A DNA stretch of 24,168 nucleotides, from the IMG/VR virus record IMGVR_UViG_3300032011_000129, positions 1 through 24,168 of that record. One strand, given 5' to 3'. The position numbers were made by a program, and so were the translations under genes. Below are positions 8,132 to 15,747 of this stretch, piece by piece (position 1 is the stretch's first letter; the number at the start of each line of letters is the position of its first letter). Source of the stretch: a virus. Below the pieces are notes generated by a model that saw only the letters and a list, made by a program, of their open reading frames with translations, ran no database searches and had not been told where the DNA came from.

Positions 8132-8386
8132 TTAATCCTTGTAAGCCTCATTCTTTTCAGTAGCAGGATCATCAGGAATAAATCTACCAAATTTATCTCT
8201 TGCTCTTTTTTTTATGTCAGTTACTTTTTCACCAGCTTTTTCTTTAACTTCTTCAAGTCCCTCAGACACAGTATTCTTTACTTCTTCTACTACATCTTCT
8301 GTTTTTTTCTTAACATATTTTCCTGATGCATTAAAAGTATGCTCAGACTCAGCAAATAAGTTTTTAAACCAGTTTAGTATAGACAT
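8132..8386 (-). CDS. Amphipathic helical protein with DKFGRFIPDDPATEKNEAY tail
   Basis: An 84-aa protein and the last gene of the leftward operon. After a hydrophobic start (MSILNWFKNLF) it is an uninterrupted, strongly charged heptad-like helix (about residues 22-65, EEVKNTVSEGLEEVKEKAGEK) similar in texture to YtxH or apolipophorin-like proteins. It ends in a conserved-looking tail, KFGRFIPDDPATEKNEAY, which I recall from other marine phage proteins of unknown function. A clear AGGAG ribosome binding site precedes the ATG. No catalytic or metal-binding motif is visible. A structural, DNA-associated or membrane-associated role cannot be decided from sequence. Confidence 0.7.
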   Translation of the reverse strand: MSILNWFKNLFAESEHTFNASGKYVKKKTEDVVEEVKNTVSEGLEEVKEKAGEKVTDIKKRARDKFGRFIPDDPATEKNEAYKD

Positions 8387-8410
8387 CGTTTTCTCCTGTG
8401 TGTAATATCA

Positions 8411-8611
8411 TTATTCCCCTATCTTTTTATTCAAATCTAATTTGTGCTTAACAGGCTCTGAGATAGGGGGTTTACTTTCCCCATAGTATACAAACACCAA
8501 TGCATTGCACTTGGGACAAGAAAGGTTTGTCATCATGGCGTGATCATCGTCATCTTCAAGATCCTGATCACCACCCCAGATAAGTTCAGTTTTACAGACC
8601 CAGCAATTCAT
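8411..8611 (-). CDS. Small zinc-ribbon protein
   Basis: A 66-aa protein with two CxxC knuckles (CWVC near residue 3 and CPKC near residue 32) separated by an acidic loop (GGDQDLEDDDDHAMM), consistent with a single zinc ribbon. Such small ribbons in phages may bind nucleic acid or act as adaptors on host RNA polymerase, but nothing here identifies the partner. The ATG at 8611 is chosen over the one at 8617 because it overlaps the upstream nuclease stop as ATGA, a coupling used repeatedly in this operon, and because MNCW is the usual start of related proteins as I remember them. Confidence 0.75.
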   Translation of the reverse strand: MNCWVCKTELIWGGDQDLEDDDDHAMMTNLSCPKCNALVFVYYGESKPPISEPVKHKLDLNKKIGE

Positions 8612-8997
8612 GCCCATACATGGGTCTTCTTACTACCATCATATTTGATAGCGTGGCCCTCCTCTATTAATAGTTTACAGATGTTTCTTTTACTGTCGTG
8701 AGTAAACATATCAGCCAACAGCCTTCCATATTTATCTAGTTTGCCTCCATTAAGAGACTCAATATAAATAGCTTTACCACAAAGTACCTTCATTCTGTTC
8801 TTAGCTGCTAGGCCCAATACCTTCTCTGCTTTGTTTCTTGTTCGTGACTCTGGGGTGTCTATACCATTGGCTCTAAGTCTAACCTTACGATAAACACCAA
8901 AAGATAAATCCAGTAAGACATCCACAGTATCCCCATCTACAACACGATCTACTTCAGCTTTGTAGATATATTGTTGTTCTATTTTCTTTTTACTCAT
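8608..8997 (-). CDS. Staphylococcal-nuclease-like (thermonuclease) endonuclease
   Basis: A 129-aa SNase/TNase-fold nuclease, which would cut DNA or RNA in a calcium-dependent way. The hallmark residues are present: DGDTVDV (D21 and D23, metal ligands), VRLRANGIDTPES (R42, D47, T48, E50) and KYGRLLADM (R92). These correspond to D19/D21, R35, D40, T41, E43 and R87 of the staphylococcal enzyme. There is no signal peptide, so it acts in the host cytoplasm. This fits host-DNA breakdown alongside the other nucleases of the operon, although a more specific processing role is possible. It is coupled to both neighbours by short overlaps (ATGA at each end). Confidence 0.93.
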   Translation of the reverse strand: MSKKKIEQQYIYKAEVDRVVDGDTVDVLLDLSFGVYRKVRLRANGIDTPESRTRNKAEKVLGLAAKNRMKVLCGKAIYIESLNGGKLDKYGRLLADMFTHDSKRNICKLLIEEGHAIKYDGSKKTHVWA

Positions 8998-9371
8998 GGA
9001 AACCTGCCCTCTTTTAACTTAGCTATTAATTTATCTTTAAACCATTGAGCCTTATTGAGATCTTCCACACCATTCTTATTAGGATACCTCCAATCATATT
9101 TCATAATGCTTCCACGCAAGTATCCAATAAATTCTTCTGGAGTTAACATAGCTTCAATAGCATCTATACATTCAATAGTATCTGTTTTGTAGTGGCTAGG
9201 ATTAATTTTATCATCTACTATTGAACCATTAAAAATTTCATATGCCACTTTCTCCTCCTTCCATTCTTTAGGTTTACCTGCATTATAAGCTCTGTCCCAA
9301 GCTTCAGGTGGCTCATCGTCCAGGCTCATTTTAATATCTGTTTTAGGCAAGCTGTTCTTCCAATCGTTCAT
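8994..9371 (-). CDS. DUF3310 protein (T7 gp1.7-related nucleotide kinase family)
   Basis: A 125-aa protein whose C-terminal half has the DUF3310 signature: INPSHYK, ECIDAIEAML, EFIGYLRGSIMKYDWRYPNK and EDLNKAQWFKDKL. The family includes phage T7 gp1.7, a nucleoside mono- and diphosphate kinase, so a role in supplying dNTPs during replication is likely, though activity is not shown for this branch. The N-terminal part (SLDDEPPEAWDRAYNAGK) precedes the domain. The open frame extends to 9506, but that part lies wholly inside the endonuclease gene. The start at 9371 is preferred (29-nt overlap, purine-rich GGAAA upstream); an ATG at 9329 is an alternative that would avoid overlap. Coupled by ATGA to the SNase-like gene. 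Confidence 0.85.
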   Translation of the reverse strand: MNDWKNSLPKTDIKMSLDDEPPEAWDRAYNAGKPKEWKEEKVAYEIFNGSIVDDKINPSHYKTDTIECIDAIEAMLTPEEFIGYLRGSIMKYDWRYPNKNGVEDLNKAQWFKDKLIAKLKEGRFP

Positions 9372-9795
9372 CAGATTTCCACTCTTCAGGTAAGGTATCA
9401 GAGGTGTACCATTTAAAATTGTTTTTACTGGCCCACTCTCCATGACTTCTTTTAGTACCGTCTTTTCTTTTTTGGGCAAAAGGCATAGGTAAAGTAGGGT
9501 CAGCAAATAAAAAAACTAATTCAGTATTAGGAGCTAATGTTTTTCTAATCCATACATACTTATTGTATTCAGCGTGATCCCAGAATCTTCCTTTTGCTTC
9601 AATCAGAATCTTTTTTTTACCAAACCATTTTGTAAAATCAGGCTCATATTTATGTTCAATTACATAGTCAACAGTATCTCCATGATGTTCCCAATCTTTA
9701 AGAACTGTAGCGTGTAAAGTTCTTTCAAAGGCAGAATCATATCCACCTTTAGATCTTCTTAAATCAGGTGGACGTTTCTTTCTTTTTCTCTGCAT
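9343..9795 (-). CDS. Endonuclease I, T7 gp3-type Holliday junction resolvase
   Basis: A 150-aa nuclease of the phage T7 endonuclease I family, which resolves branched replication and recombination intermediates and helps degrade host DNA. The active-site set is complete and spaced as in T7: E24 (DSAFERTL), D53 (YEPDF), E66 and K68 (ILIEAKG), equivalent to T7 E20, D55, E65 and K67. The N-terminus is highly basic (MQRKRKKRPPDLRR). The frame also allows a TTG start 24 nt upstream, but the ATG at 9795 forms a TAATG junction with the preceding gene and has AGAGG just upstream. The C-terminus continues past the core with a WASKNNFKWY segment. It overlaps the DUF3310 gene. Confidence 0.93.
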   Translation of the reverse strand: MQRKRKKRPPDLRRSKGGYDSAFERTLHATVLKDWEHHGDTVDYVIEHKYEPDFTKWFGKKKILIEAKGRFWDHAEYNKYVWIRKTLAPNTELVFLFADPTLPMPFAQKRKDGTKRSHGEWASKNNFKWYTSDTLPEEWKSDERLEEQLA

Positions 9796-10070
9796 TAACC
9801 TCTGCCTGTTTGTTGACAATAATTTTTTACATCTAATAATGATATAGATTCTAGTGGTTTAGTTTTAAGAAGTCTTTTTAATATAGACTTCATTCCTTTA
9901 CTAGACATAGCGATAGCATAATAGTAAGAATTATTGTTGGCATACTCTGTTTTAGATATAGAGTTTTTAGTTACTTTGGCCCCTTCTTCATCTGATAAGT
10001 TTTCTTTTAACAGAGCCATACAATATTCTTCTGCTGTTCTATTTAGTTTTTTCATTAGCTTGGCATTCAT
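9795..10070 (-). CDS. Conserved small protein between the RecB-like nuclease and endonuclease I
   Basis: A 91-aa protein of unknown function, mostly helical and moderately basic (NAKLMKKLNRTAEEYCMALLKENLSDEEGAKV, then SKGMKSILKRLLKTKPLESISLLDVKNYC split by a YANNNSYYYAIAM segment). No catalytic motif is visible. It is linked tightly to both flanking nucleases: its ATG overlaps the upstream nuclease stop (ATGA) and its own stop overlaps the endonuclease I start (TAATG). That points to co-translation and possibly to a role with one of these enzymes, for example as a modulator; this is inference only. Confidence 0.75.
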   Translation of the reverse strand: MNAKLMKKLNRTAEEYCMALLKENLSDEEGAKVTKNSISKTEYANNNSYYYAIAMSSKGMKSILKRLLKTKPLESISLLDVKNYCQQTGRG

Positions 10071-10921
10071 AGTAAAGCCACCTCATCTACTTTAGGTAAA
10101 ACTGCAACTCTGGTTAAATACTTTAGACCATTAGAGTATCTAAATGCTCTTAGTCCCTGGCCTCCATTGCTATCCTGCCAACAATCATGTTTGTGAGCGC
10201 AGTACACACAACCAACAGCTAACTTCATATTGCCTGATTTACCTTCAGCTACAGGCTGATAACACAATGCAGGGGGATCGTCTTTAGTTATAGCTTCTTT
10301 GATTTTTTCAATCTTGACTCTGGCATTAGGCTTAACCAGTTCTCCTGGTTCATAAGTAGTAAGCTCTCCTGTCTCTTTATTGATAGCAAGAAAGCCTCCT
10401 CTGGTGGTTTCTTCAGCAGTCTCATACGCAGACAACTGCATAAGGTAACCAAATGTATCGCTCTCATGCAAAGAATTATCAGCAAACTTCTTGAATGCAA
10501 AGTTAGAAGCAGTCTTAATATCCACTACTTCACCATTTATCTTGCAGTCAATGTGTCCTTTGATACCATCCAGAGACACTTCTTTCTGCTCATCAGTTAC
10601 TTTGTTGTCTGTCATTCGTAATAACATTAGAACTATTTCTTCTAAGAGATGACCATACAAAAACTTAATGAAAGTCTGTGGAGTTATTCTAGAAGGGAAG
10701 CTATTAGTCTTTCTACTATCAAACCAGAGCTGCCTTAGAGGTTTTCCTATGTTAGACATCCTGATAGTAAACTCATTAGAAGGTTGAGGAGAAGCCCAAT
10801 GCTTAATAACTTCTTTAATTGCTTCACCTGTCTGTTCTATAGCTTCATCTGATAAATCAATAGCTCCATCATTCAGTTTATCTAGTTTGTTGTAGATGGA
10901 TTTCACTATAAGGTTGTCCAT
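10067..10921 (-). CDS. RecB/Cas4-like PD-(D/E)XK exonuclease
   Basis: A 284-aa nuclease of the PD-(D/E)XK superfamily. The conserved pieces are GHLLEE (H91), GHIDCKI (D125), GEVVDIKTAS (D134 and K136) and the YLMQLSAY (Q162) motif typical of RecB and Cas4-type nucleases. Near the C-terminus CYQP (C220) and CVYCAHKHDCW (C238, C241, C247) give four cysteines that could hold an iron-sulphur cluster or zinc. In Cas4/AddB-type enzymes one ligand normally lies N-terminal to the nuclease core; here all four are C-terminal. The likely role is the exonuclease for host DNA degradation and recombination, replacing T7 gp6. The ATG at 10921 is preferred (GGGA upstream), but one at 10933 is possible; either overlaps the preceding zinc-finger gene. 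Confidence 0.85.
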   Translation of the reverse strand: MDNLIVKSIYNKLDKLNDGAIDLSDEAIEQTGEAIKEVIKHWASPQPSNEFTIRMSNIGKPLRQLWFDSRKTNSFPSRITPQTFIKFLYGHLLEEIVLMLLRMTDNKVTDEQKEVSLDGIKGHIDCKINGEVVDIKTASNFAFKKFADNSLHESDTFGYLMQLSAYETAEETTRGGFLAINKETGELTTYEPGELVKPNARVKIEKIKEAITKDDPPALCYQPVAEGKSGNMKLAVGCVYCAHKHDCWQDSNGGQGLRAFRYSNGLKYLTRVAVLPKVDEVALL

Positions 10922-11123
10922 AATTGATCCCATTGTTGTTTGTGGTTTTCCAGTAGAGACTTAATAATTTCTGATTAACAAGTCCTATGTAATAGTCTTG
11001 ATTCTGAGGAGAAAATTTCATATGTCTTTTACAACTGTTACAAAAATGTTTTTCTTTCCTGGTAAAATTTTTTGGTATTGTAGTTTTACACTTAATACAT
11101 GGAGTATGTTTAAATAGATTCAT
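10878..11123 (-). CDS. Small treble-clef-like zinc-finger protein
   Basis: An 81-aa protein with CIKCKTTIPKNF (CxxC) and, 15 residues later, CNSCKRHM (CxxC), a spacing that suits one zinc site of an HNH-like or treble-clef finger. The rest of an HNH motif (a His-Asn-His set) is not evident, so it is more likely a DNA-binding or adaptor protein than an active nuclease. The ATG overlaps the polymerase stop (TAATG), which supports that it is a real gene. Its 3' end overlaps the RecB-like nuclease gene by 44 nt. Confidence 0.65.
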   Translation of the reverse strand: MNLFKHTPCIKCKTTIPKNFTRKEKHFCNSCKRHMKFSPQNQDYYIGLVNQKLLSLYWKTTNNNGINYGQPYSEIHLQQTR

Positions 11124-12895
11124 TAGTGTGTCTCGCTCCAGTTATTACCTACATTGTATTCACCAGTAAGAGGACAATTAAGTTCTAAAGAGTTACCTGC
11201 TTGTTCAATAGCAAGCACTCCTAGATTACCTACTTGATTAGCTATGGTACACTCAGCTTCTATCTGCCATTCATCATGGACATTAGCAACAAAGTGAGTG
11301 TCATAAAGAGATAGGCTATTATTCAATATAACCAACGCTTCTTTCATAACGATAGCACCTGCACCCTGCAACAAAGTATTCAAAGCACTATGCTCACTCC
11401 TTACTCCAAGCTTTCTGCCATCAAGTCCTTTTAGATATCCATTTTTTTGGAACGCTCTTGATACTCTATTTCTAAGATCTGCAAATGCAGGGAGATTATC
11501 GAAGAAAGATTTTCTAAGTCTCGTTCCAGTTTCTTTGTTTCCTCCAGCCACACTCCCAAGCTTTTCATCTCCTGCTCCATACAAGAGTGCATAGATGAAT
11601 GTCTTTGCCTGATCTCTAGATTCAAGTCCTGCAAGGTGCTGGTTAGCTGTGTGTATGTCTCCTGATATGATTTCATTAGTGTAATCCTTATCATTCATGT
11701 AGTGAGCTAACATCCTTAACTCAAGTCCTGAAGCATCAATACCTACTAACTTATAATTAGAAGGCACTCTCCATAAACCTCTAAAGTCTCTACCATAAGG
11801 AGCCTTAACACTAGGCACTTGTGCCATGTTTGGTTTCCTGTGAGTCATACGTCCTGTCACAGTTCCATTGTGTATGACATGACTGTGTACTCTAAATGTT
11901 GAAGGGTTAGCCTCCTCTATCCAAGAGTTAAGCTGCGCTATGCGCTTCTCTAACAGGAAATAATGCTTAATTAGTTTAGCTTCTGGGATATCTGTGACAG
12001 TCTCTAATACTTTCTCATTCAGTATTGCTCTGCCTTTATCAGTAAACTTAGTAGGCTTCCATCCAAACTCCTGCAAGTATTCAATGAGCTGAATCCTGCT
12101 AGATACATTTACCTCTTTAACTTCAGTCCTGACAACATGATCTTTATCAGTCTGCTGCATCTCAAGATACTCATCATCAGTTAGCCTAGTGCCTCCACCA
12201 CATTCAGATACAGCGTTTCTTGCTACGCTGCCATCCTTTTTGTACTTAGGATACAGCTTAGTCTCTATGATCTTAGGCTTGAAGACTTCCTTGATACTAT
12301 TCTCAGTCTTGATGATGTCTTTCTGAAGCTCACTCTGAATACCAGAAGCCTTATCGAAGTCCAGTAAGAAGCCATGTCTCTCTTGTTCACCTAATATCTC
12401 AGCGACACTATGCTCAAGATCAATACATTTTCTACTGTATCCTCTAGCTTCTTCTCGTAGCTCATGGAATACCCTGGTGTTCAGCTCTACATCTCTAATG
12501 CAATACTTCAGCATCTGCATAGAGTAGTGACTGTAATCATCAAACTCTATCTTTGGATAACGTAGTAAGGTTCCCCAATCAGCTAGTCTGTGTCCTGGCT
12601 TCCTGTCTGGACTACATAATCTGGAAAGAACTAATGTATCCAGTATCTCTTTACCTTTAGCAAAGTCAGGATAGTCCAGTATCTTTTTTACACAAGGTAT
12701 GTCAAAGGTCAGAATGTTATGTCCTATTAAGGTATCTGCAGTATTAAGTAATGCTACAGCTTCATGTAGTTCATTAGGACCAAAGGATTCTATCTCCTCA
12801 GTATCTGCATTCTGAACTACAATGCACCATATCTTTGTATACTTAACACCATCAGTTTCTACATCGAATACCATTCTTAATTTATCGTCACTCAT
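11123..12895 (-). CDS. Family A DNA polymerase, T7 gp5-like, with 3'-5' exonuclease
   Basis: A 590-aa replicative polymerase. The N-terminal 3'-5' proofreading domain is intact: Exo I FDVETDG (D11, E13), Exo II GHNILTFD (D65) and Exo III YCIRDVE (Y131, D135). The polymerase domain has motif A GIDASGLELR (D387), motif B RDQAKTFIYALLYGAGDEK (K431, Y435) and motif C NVHDEW (H540, D541, E542). Motif B is almost identical to that of T7. The residue matching E. coli Pol I F762 is Tyr (Y435), a form that surveys of viral polymerases link with lytic phages. At 590 aa it is shorter than T7 gp5 (704 aa), and the segment around 200-330 is where the thioredoxin-binding region of T7 would be expected; thioredoxin dependence cannot be judged by eye. 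It overlaps the primase-helicase by ATGA. Confidence 0.97.
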   Translation of the reverse strand: MSDDKLRMVFDVETDGVKYTKIWCIVVQNADTEEIESFGPNELHEAVALLNTADTLIGHNILTFDIPCVKKILDYPDFAKGKEILDTLVLSRLCSPDRKPGHRLADWGTLLRYPKIEFDDYSHYSMQMLKYCIRDVELNTRVFHELREEARGYSRKCIDLEHSVAEILGEQERHGFLLDFDKASGIQSELQKDIIKTENSIKEVFKPKIIETKLYPKYKKDGSVARNAVSECGGGTRLTDDEYLEMQQTDKDHVVRTEVKEVNVSSRIQLIEYLQEFGWKPTKFTDKGRAILNEKVLETVTDIPEAKLIKHYFLLEKRIAQLNSWIEEANPSTFRVHSHVIHNGTVTGRMTHRKPNMAQVPSVKAPYGRDFRGLWRVPSNYKLVGIDASGLELRMLAHYMNDKDYTNEIISGDIHTANQHLAGLESRDQAKTFIYALLYGAGDEKLGSVAGGNKETGTRLRKSFFDNLPAFADLRNRVSRAFQKNGYLKGLDGRKLGVRSEHSALNTLLQGAGAIVMKEALVILNNSLSLYDTHFVANVHDEWQIEAECTIANQVGNLGVLAIEQAGNSLELNCPLTGEYNVGNNWSETH

Positions 12896-14595
12896 AAGAT
12901 AGTCTCCTCAGTAATTTCCATATCGCTCAGATCTAACTCAGTCAATCTACCTGTTACTGTGTCGTAGATAATAGAACCTGCATCTCCTACCTCACCAGAG
13001 TATCTGTTCTTGAGGACTCTTAGCTTAGTTGTTCTAGCTTCACTTTCATCTTCTGCCTGTTGGTTTCTTTCAAGACCAATAACAGAATCAGCTATCTGAG
13101 CTATTACATGAGAGCCTCTAAGGTGACTAAGGTTTATCTCAGCTCCATTCTCATGCCCCTTGTTACCATCAAGTCTTCTTAGGTGAGAGACAGTAACAAT
13201 AGAGATATCAAGTTCTTCACATAGCTCTCTGAACTTATGCATGATCTTGTTGATCTCTGAAGTTTCGTTCTCTCCTCCTGCAGCACTGATCATGTGAATG
13301 TGATCAATAAAGATCCACTTACATTCTGAACCTGCTGCCATGAACTTTACTCTATCTGCAATAGCATTTAGATTGTTCTCGCCAACGTGTTCATAGACCC
13401 ATACTCTGTTCTTATTGTCTCCTTCAAACAAAGCATCATGCCATTCTGAAAGTCTAGCTACATCGTAAGTATCTCTCACACTGTCCTTGGATAAACGCTC
13501 ATTAGCTTCAATAGACATCAAGCCATCAATGGTGCGTTCATAGCTTTCTTCAAGCATGACGATACCAATGTTGTCTTGAGTATTCTGTAGTAGCCAATGC
13601 TGTAGTTCACGACAGACTGCACTCTTACCTAACCCTGTACCAGCAGTAAGCACTGTCACCTCACCTTGGCGTAGTCCCTCAAGCTTTTCATTAAGTCCCT
13701 TCCAAGGGAAAGGTACAGATAGTTTAGTAGGTCTTTCCAGATACCTTCCTTTGTTATCGCTGACTGATACAAGTCCACTAGGCGTGTATGTTTTAGCTGA
13801 GTACCAAGCATCCATAAATGCCTTTTGTTCTCCTGCCATCAACATCTCATTAGCATCATTGTATTCAGAAGGAAGGCTGACTATCTTTGTCTTACCTGTC
13901 TGTAGAAGTCTGGCTACTTTCTCTGTAGCTTTCCTTCCTGGCTCATCCATATCGAAACAAAGCACTACGTTCTCAAAGCTATAAAGATACTCTAGGTTCT
14001 TTCTAACAGCTCTTTCTGCATCTGAAGAGGACTTCACTCCTATTGCAGGAAAGTTAGTACCTTTAGCATTCAGCATTTGATAACCAGACATAGCATCTAT
14101 CTCACCTTCAAAGAGAGTGATGTATCTCTGTCCTTCTTCAAAGAGCTGCTTACCAAAGAGATCTACTTTAGAAGAACCATCAGTCCATACAAACTGAAAG
14201 GGTTCGTTATTTCTTTTCTTTATAACATCCCTTATCTTTATGACTTCTTCTTCACCATTGTAGTAAGGATAGTAATGTTTAATGTCATTACCTTGATCAT
14301 CTCTAACTACTCTGACGTTGAACTTCTTTACGACAGGAAGCTGTAAGCAGCGAGATTCAATAGCACAAATCTCACCACCTGTAGGCTTAACTATCTTGGA
14401 AGGTTTAGACTGTCGAGGAGCAGGAACAATGTCCTCACCCCCTTCTCTAGCCTTGTTATATTGAGCAGGACTCCATGAAGTTTCACAAGCAAAGCAATGT
14501 GCGCTTCCGTTCTTGTACTCAGTAAGAGCATCACTACTGCCGCATTGTTCATTGATACAAGGTATGTGCTGGCGTTTATAGACGTTATCATCCAT
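12892..14595 (-). CDS. Bifunctional primase-helicase, T7 gp4 / Twinkle type
   Basis: A 567-aa protein that would unwind duplex DNA 5' to 3' and prime lagging-strand synthesis. In order: a zinc-binding domain with C13, C18, C34 and C37; a TOPRIM primase domain with FEGEIDAMS (E163/E165) and VLCFDMDEPGR (D215/D217); and a RecA-like hexameric helicase domain with Walker A GTGLGKSA (319-326), a MLEES motif (about 347), Walker B WIFIDHIHMI and VSHLRR downstream. The length matches full-length T7 gp4 (566 aa). A good ribosome site (AGGAG, about 7 nt spacing) precedes the ATG. Placed directly before the polymerase and after the single-strand binding protein, it completes a T7-like replisome. Confidence 0.97.
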   Translation of the reverse strand: MDDNVYKRQHIPCINEQCGSSDALTEYKNGSAHCFACETSWSPAQYNKAREGGEDIVPAPRQSKPSKIVKPTGGEICAIESRCLQLPVVKKFNVRVVRDDQGNDIKHYYPYYNGEEEVIKIRDVIKKRNNEPFQFVWTDGSSKVDLFGKQLFEEGQRYITLFEGEIDAMSGYQMLNAKGTNFPAIGVKSSSDAERAVRKNLEYLYSFENVVLCFDMDEPGRKATEKVARLLQTGKTKIVSLPSEYNDANEMLMAGEQKAFMDAWYSAKTYTPSGLVSVSDNKGRYLERPTKLSVPFPWKGLNEKLEGLRQGEVTVLTAGTGLGKSAVCRELQHWLLQNTQDNIGIVMLEESYERTIDGLMSIEANERLSKDSVRDTYDVARLSEWHDALFEGDNKNRVWVYEHVGENNLNAIADRVKFMAAGSECKWIFIDHIHMISAAGGENETSEINKIMHKFRELCEELDISIVTVSHLRRLDGNKGHENGAEINLSHLRGSHVIAQIADSVIGLERNQQAEDESEARTTKLRVLKNRYSGEVGDAGSIIYDTVTGRLTELDLSDMEITEETIL

Positions 14596-14610
14596 ATCGT
14601 TGCTCCTGTT

Positions 14611-14844
14611 TTACTGTTGTTCTGGTTGTATGAGCATATCCTCAGTCAAATGCTCTTCTCTCATGGTTTTAAGGAAGGCGATAAGAGCGTGTTTACATAC
14701 TAAAGCATTGTCTCTGTGCCGTACCATATCCTGCTCAGTCTGTCTTATTACTCTAGCTAATTCTCTAATAACCTGCTGTTTATCAGCATCTGCTTTGGAT
14801 ATATCATATGTTTTACCTTCAAAGGTTGCTGTATCTTCTGCCAT
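14611..14844 (-). CDS. Small helical protein upstream of the primase-helicase (DUF6447-like)
   Basis: A 77-aa protein. A short beta-like start (ATFEGKTYDIS) is followed by one long helix (about residues 18-65; QQVIRELARVIRQTEQDMVRHRDNALVCKHALIAFLKTM) that could form a coiled coil. This layout resembles small phage proteins of the DUF6447 type as I recall them; function is unknown. Its ATG overlaps the single-strand binding protein stop (TGATG), and the helicase follows after 15 nt, so an accessory role in replication is plausible but not shown. Confidence 0.7.
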   Translation of the reverse strand: MAEDTATFEGKTYDISKADADKQQVIRELARVIRQTEQDMVRHRDNALVCKHALIAFLKTMREEHLTEDMLIQPEQQ

Positions 14845-15311
14845 CAGAATGCCACCTCATCTGGAGTGATATCCCCTTTAGCCTGTTCGACTAACTCAAG
14901 AACCTGTACGGCAAGAAGCATGGGTCTTTTATGTCTACCTTTACCATAGCTATAGGCTTCCCATTGAACCTTCACTTTACTGCCATTCTCAATGCGTTCC
15001 GCAAAAGATTCTTTGTCTTTATCCATAACGATAGGTGCTTCATTAGGATTACCATTGTAATCTGCTGCCCATTTAAGGAAGGTAATAACAGGCTTATTGG
15101 TATAATCCATCTTGCCTCCCTTATCTAAACGCATCCCTGCATTGAATCCTGCAGCTTTGAACTGTTCATATACCTCAGGCTCAACAGCTACATTGATTTC
15201 CCACTGGTACTTACCTGTTCCTGGTGACTGCTTCTCATTGTAGTCAGGTACAGCATCATAGACTTTTGCAAAATAGCTTTCGCCTTCTACTACTTTAGAT
15301 AAATCAGACAT
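14844..15311 (-). CDS. Single-stranded DNA-binding protein, T7 gp2.5-like
   Basis: A 155-aa protein whose features fit a phage OB-fold single-strand binding protein: a beta-rich body with aromatic residues suited to stacking on bases (KYQWEINVAVEP, TFLKWAADYNG, KVKVQWEAYSYGKGRHKRP) and a short acidic tail ending in Phe (ITPDEVAF). In T7 gp2.5 the acidic tail with terminal Phe contacts the polymerase and helicase; here the tail is less acidic but the terminal Phe is kept. The gene sits immediately ahead of the helicase and polymerase genes. It has a strong ribosome site (AAGGAG, 6 nt spacing) and overlaps the upstream gene by 8 nt. Family assignment rests on these features and context, not on a catalytic motif. 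Confidence 0.8.
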   Translation of the reverse strand: MSDLSKVVEGESYFAKVYDAVPDYNEKQSPGTGKYQWEINVAVEPEVYEQFKAAGFNAGMRLDKGGKMDYTNKPVITFLKWAADYNGNPNEAPIVMDKDKESFAERIENGSKVKVQWEAYSYGKGRHKRPMLLAVQVLELVEQAKGDITPDEVAF

Positions 15312-15516
15312 CTAGTTCTCCTTGTTTTGCTGATTGTTGTTTGAACTCTTCATAAAGATCATAACCATTGTGGTCACAACCTTCTCCAAAAAAAACATTC
15401 ATATAGTCGGGATCTTTATCACAGACTCTAGCAGTCATGGGAAGTTTATCTTTGTACATTTCTCCACCATACAACATAAAAAACTCACCCCACTCTTGCT
15501 TTGATAATCTAAGCAT
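15304..15516 (-). CDS. Small hypothetical protein, YGGEMYKDKLPMTARVC
   Basis: A 70-aa protein of unknown function, starting MLRLSKQEWGEFFMLYGGEMY, with two cysteines (ARVCDKD, GEGCDHN). The open frame continues upstream to 15606, but the ATG at 15516 has a near-perfect ribosome site (AAAGGAG) at good spacing, and the extra 30 residues lie inside the preceding gene. It overlaps that gene by 8 nt and the single-strand binding protein gene by 8 nt, giving the same compact coupling on both sides. Confidence 0.7.
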   Translation of the reverse strand: MLRLSKQEWGEFFMLYGGEMYKDKLPMTARVCDKDPDYMNVFFGEGCDHNGYDLYEEFKQQSAKQGELDV

Positions 15517-15730
15517 TGTGTATCTCTCCTTTATAAAGTTTATTGATAAACTCAGGAATGCAATCACGAACAAACTCATCAGTGATTTTTGCTTTGGTTT
15601 CTGCATACTTTCGCTTGGCTATCACAAAGGTGATGAAGGATTCCTGTACTTCTTGAGCAGGAACCTCCACCATCATTGAGTGAGCGAATGCAATAACGAA
15701 TTGCTCTTCTATGAACTGACGTTCAGACAT
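15509..15730 (-). CDS. Small helical hypothetical protein
   Basis: A 73-aa, largely helical protein (RQFIEEQFVIAFAHSMM, VPAQEVQESFITFVIAKRKYAETKAK) with an AAGGAG ribosome site in front of its ATG. No motif is recognised. It lies between the DUF932 gene (17-nt gap) and the next small gene (8-nt overlap), so it is part of the same transcription unit as the single-strand binding protein and the replisome genes. Confidence 0.7.
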   Translation of the reverse strand: MSERQFIEEQFVIAFAHSMMVEVPAQEVQESFITFVIAKRKYAETKAKITDEFVRDCIPEFINKLYKGEIHNA

Positions 15731-15747
15731 AAGAATCTCCTTTTACT

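Noticed and set aside
14497-14869. Overlapping plus-strand ORFs of 68 and 89 codons opposite the primase-helicase start
   Set aside because: They are antisense shadows of well-supported replication genes and have no translation signals.
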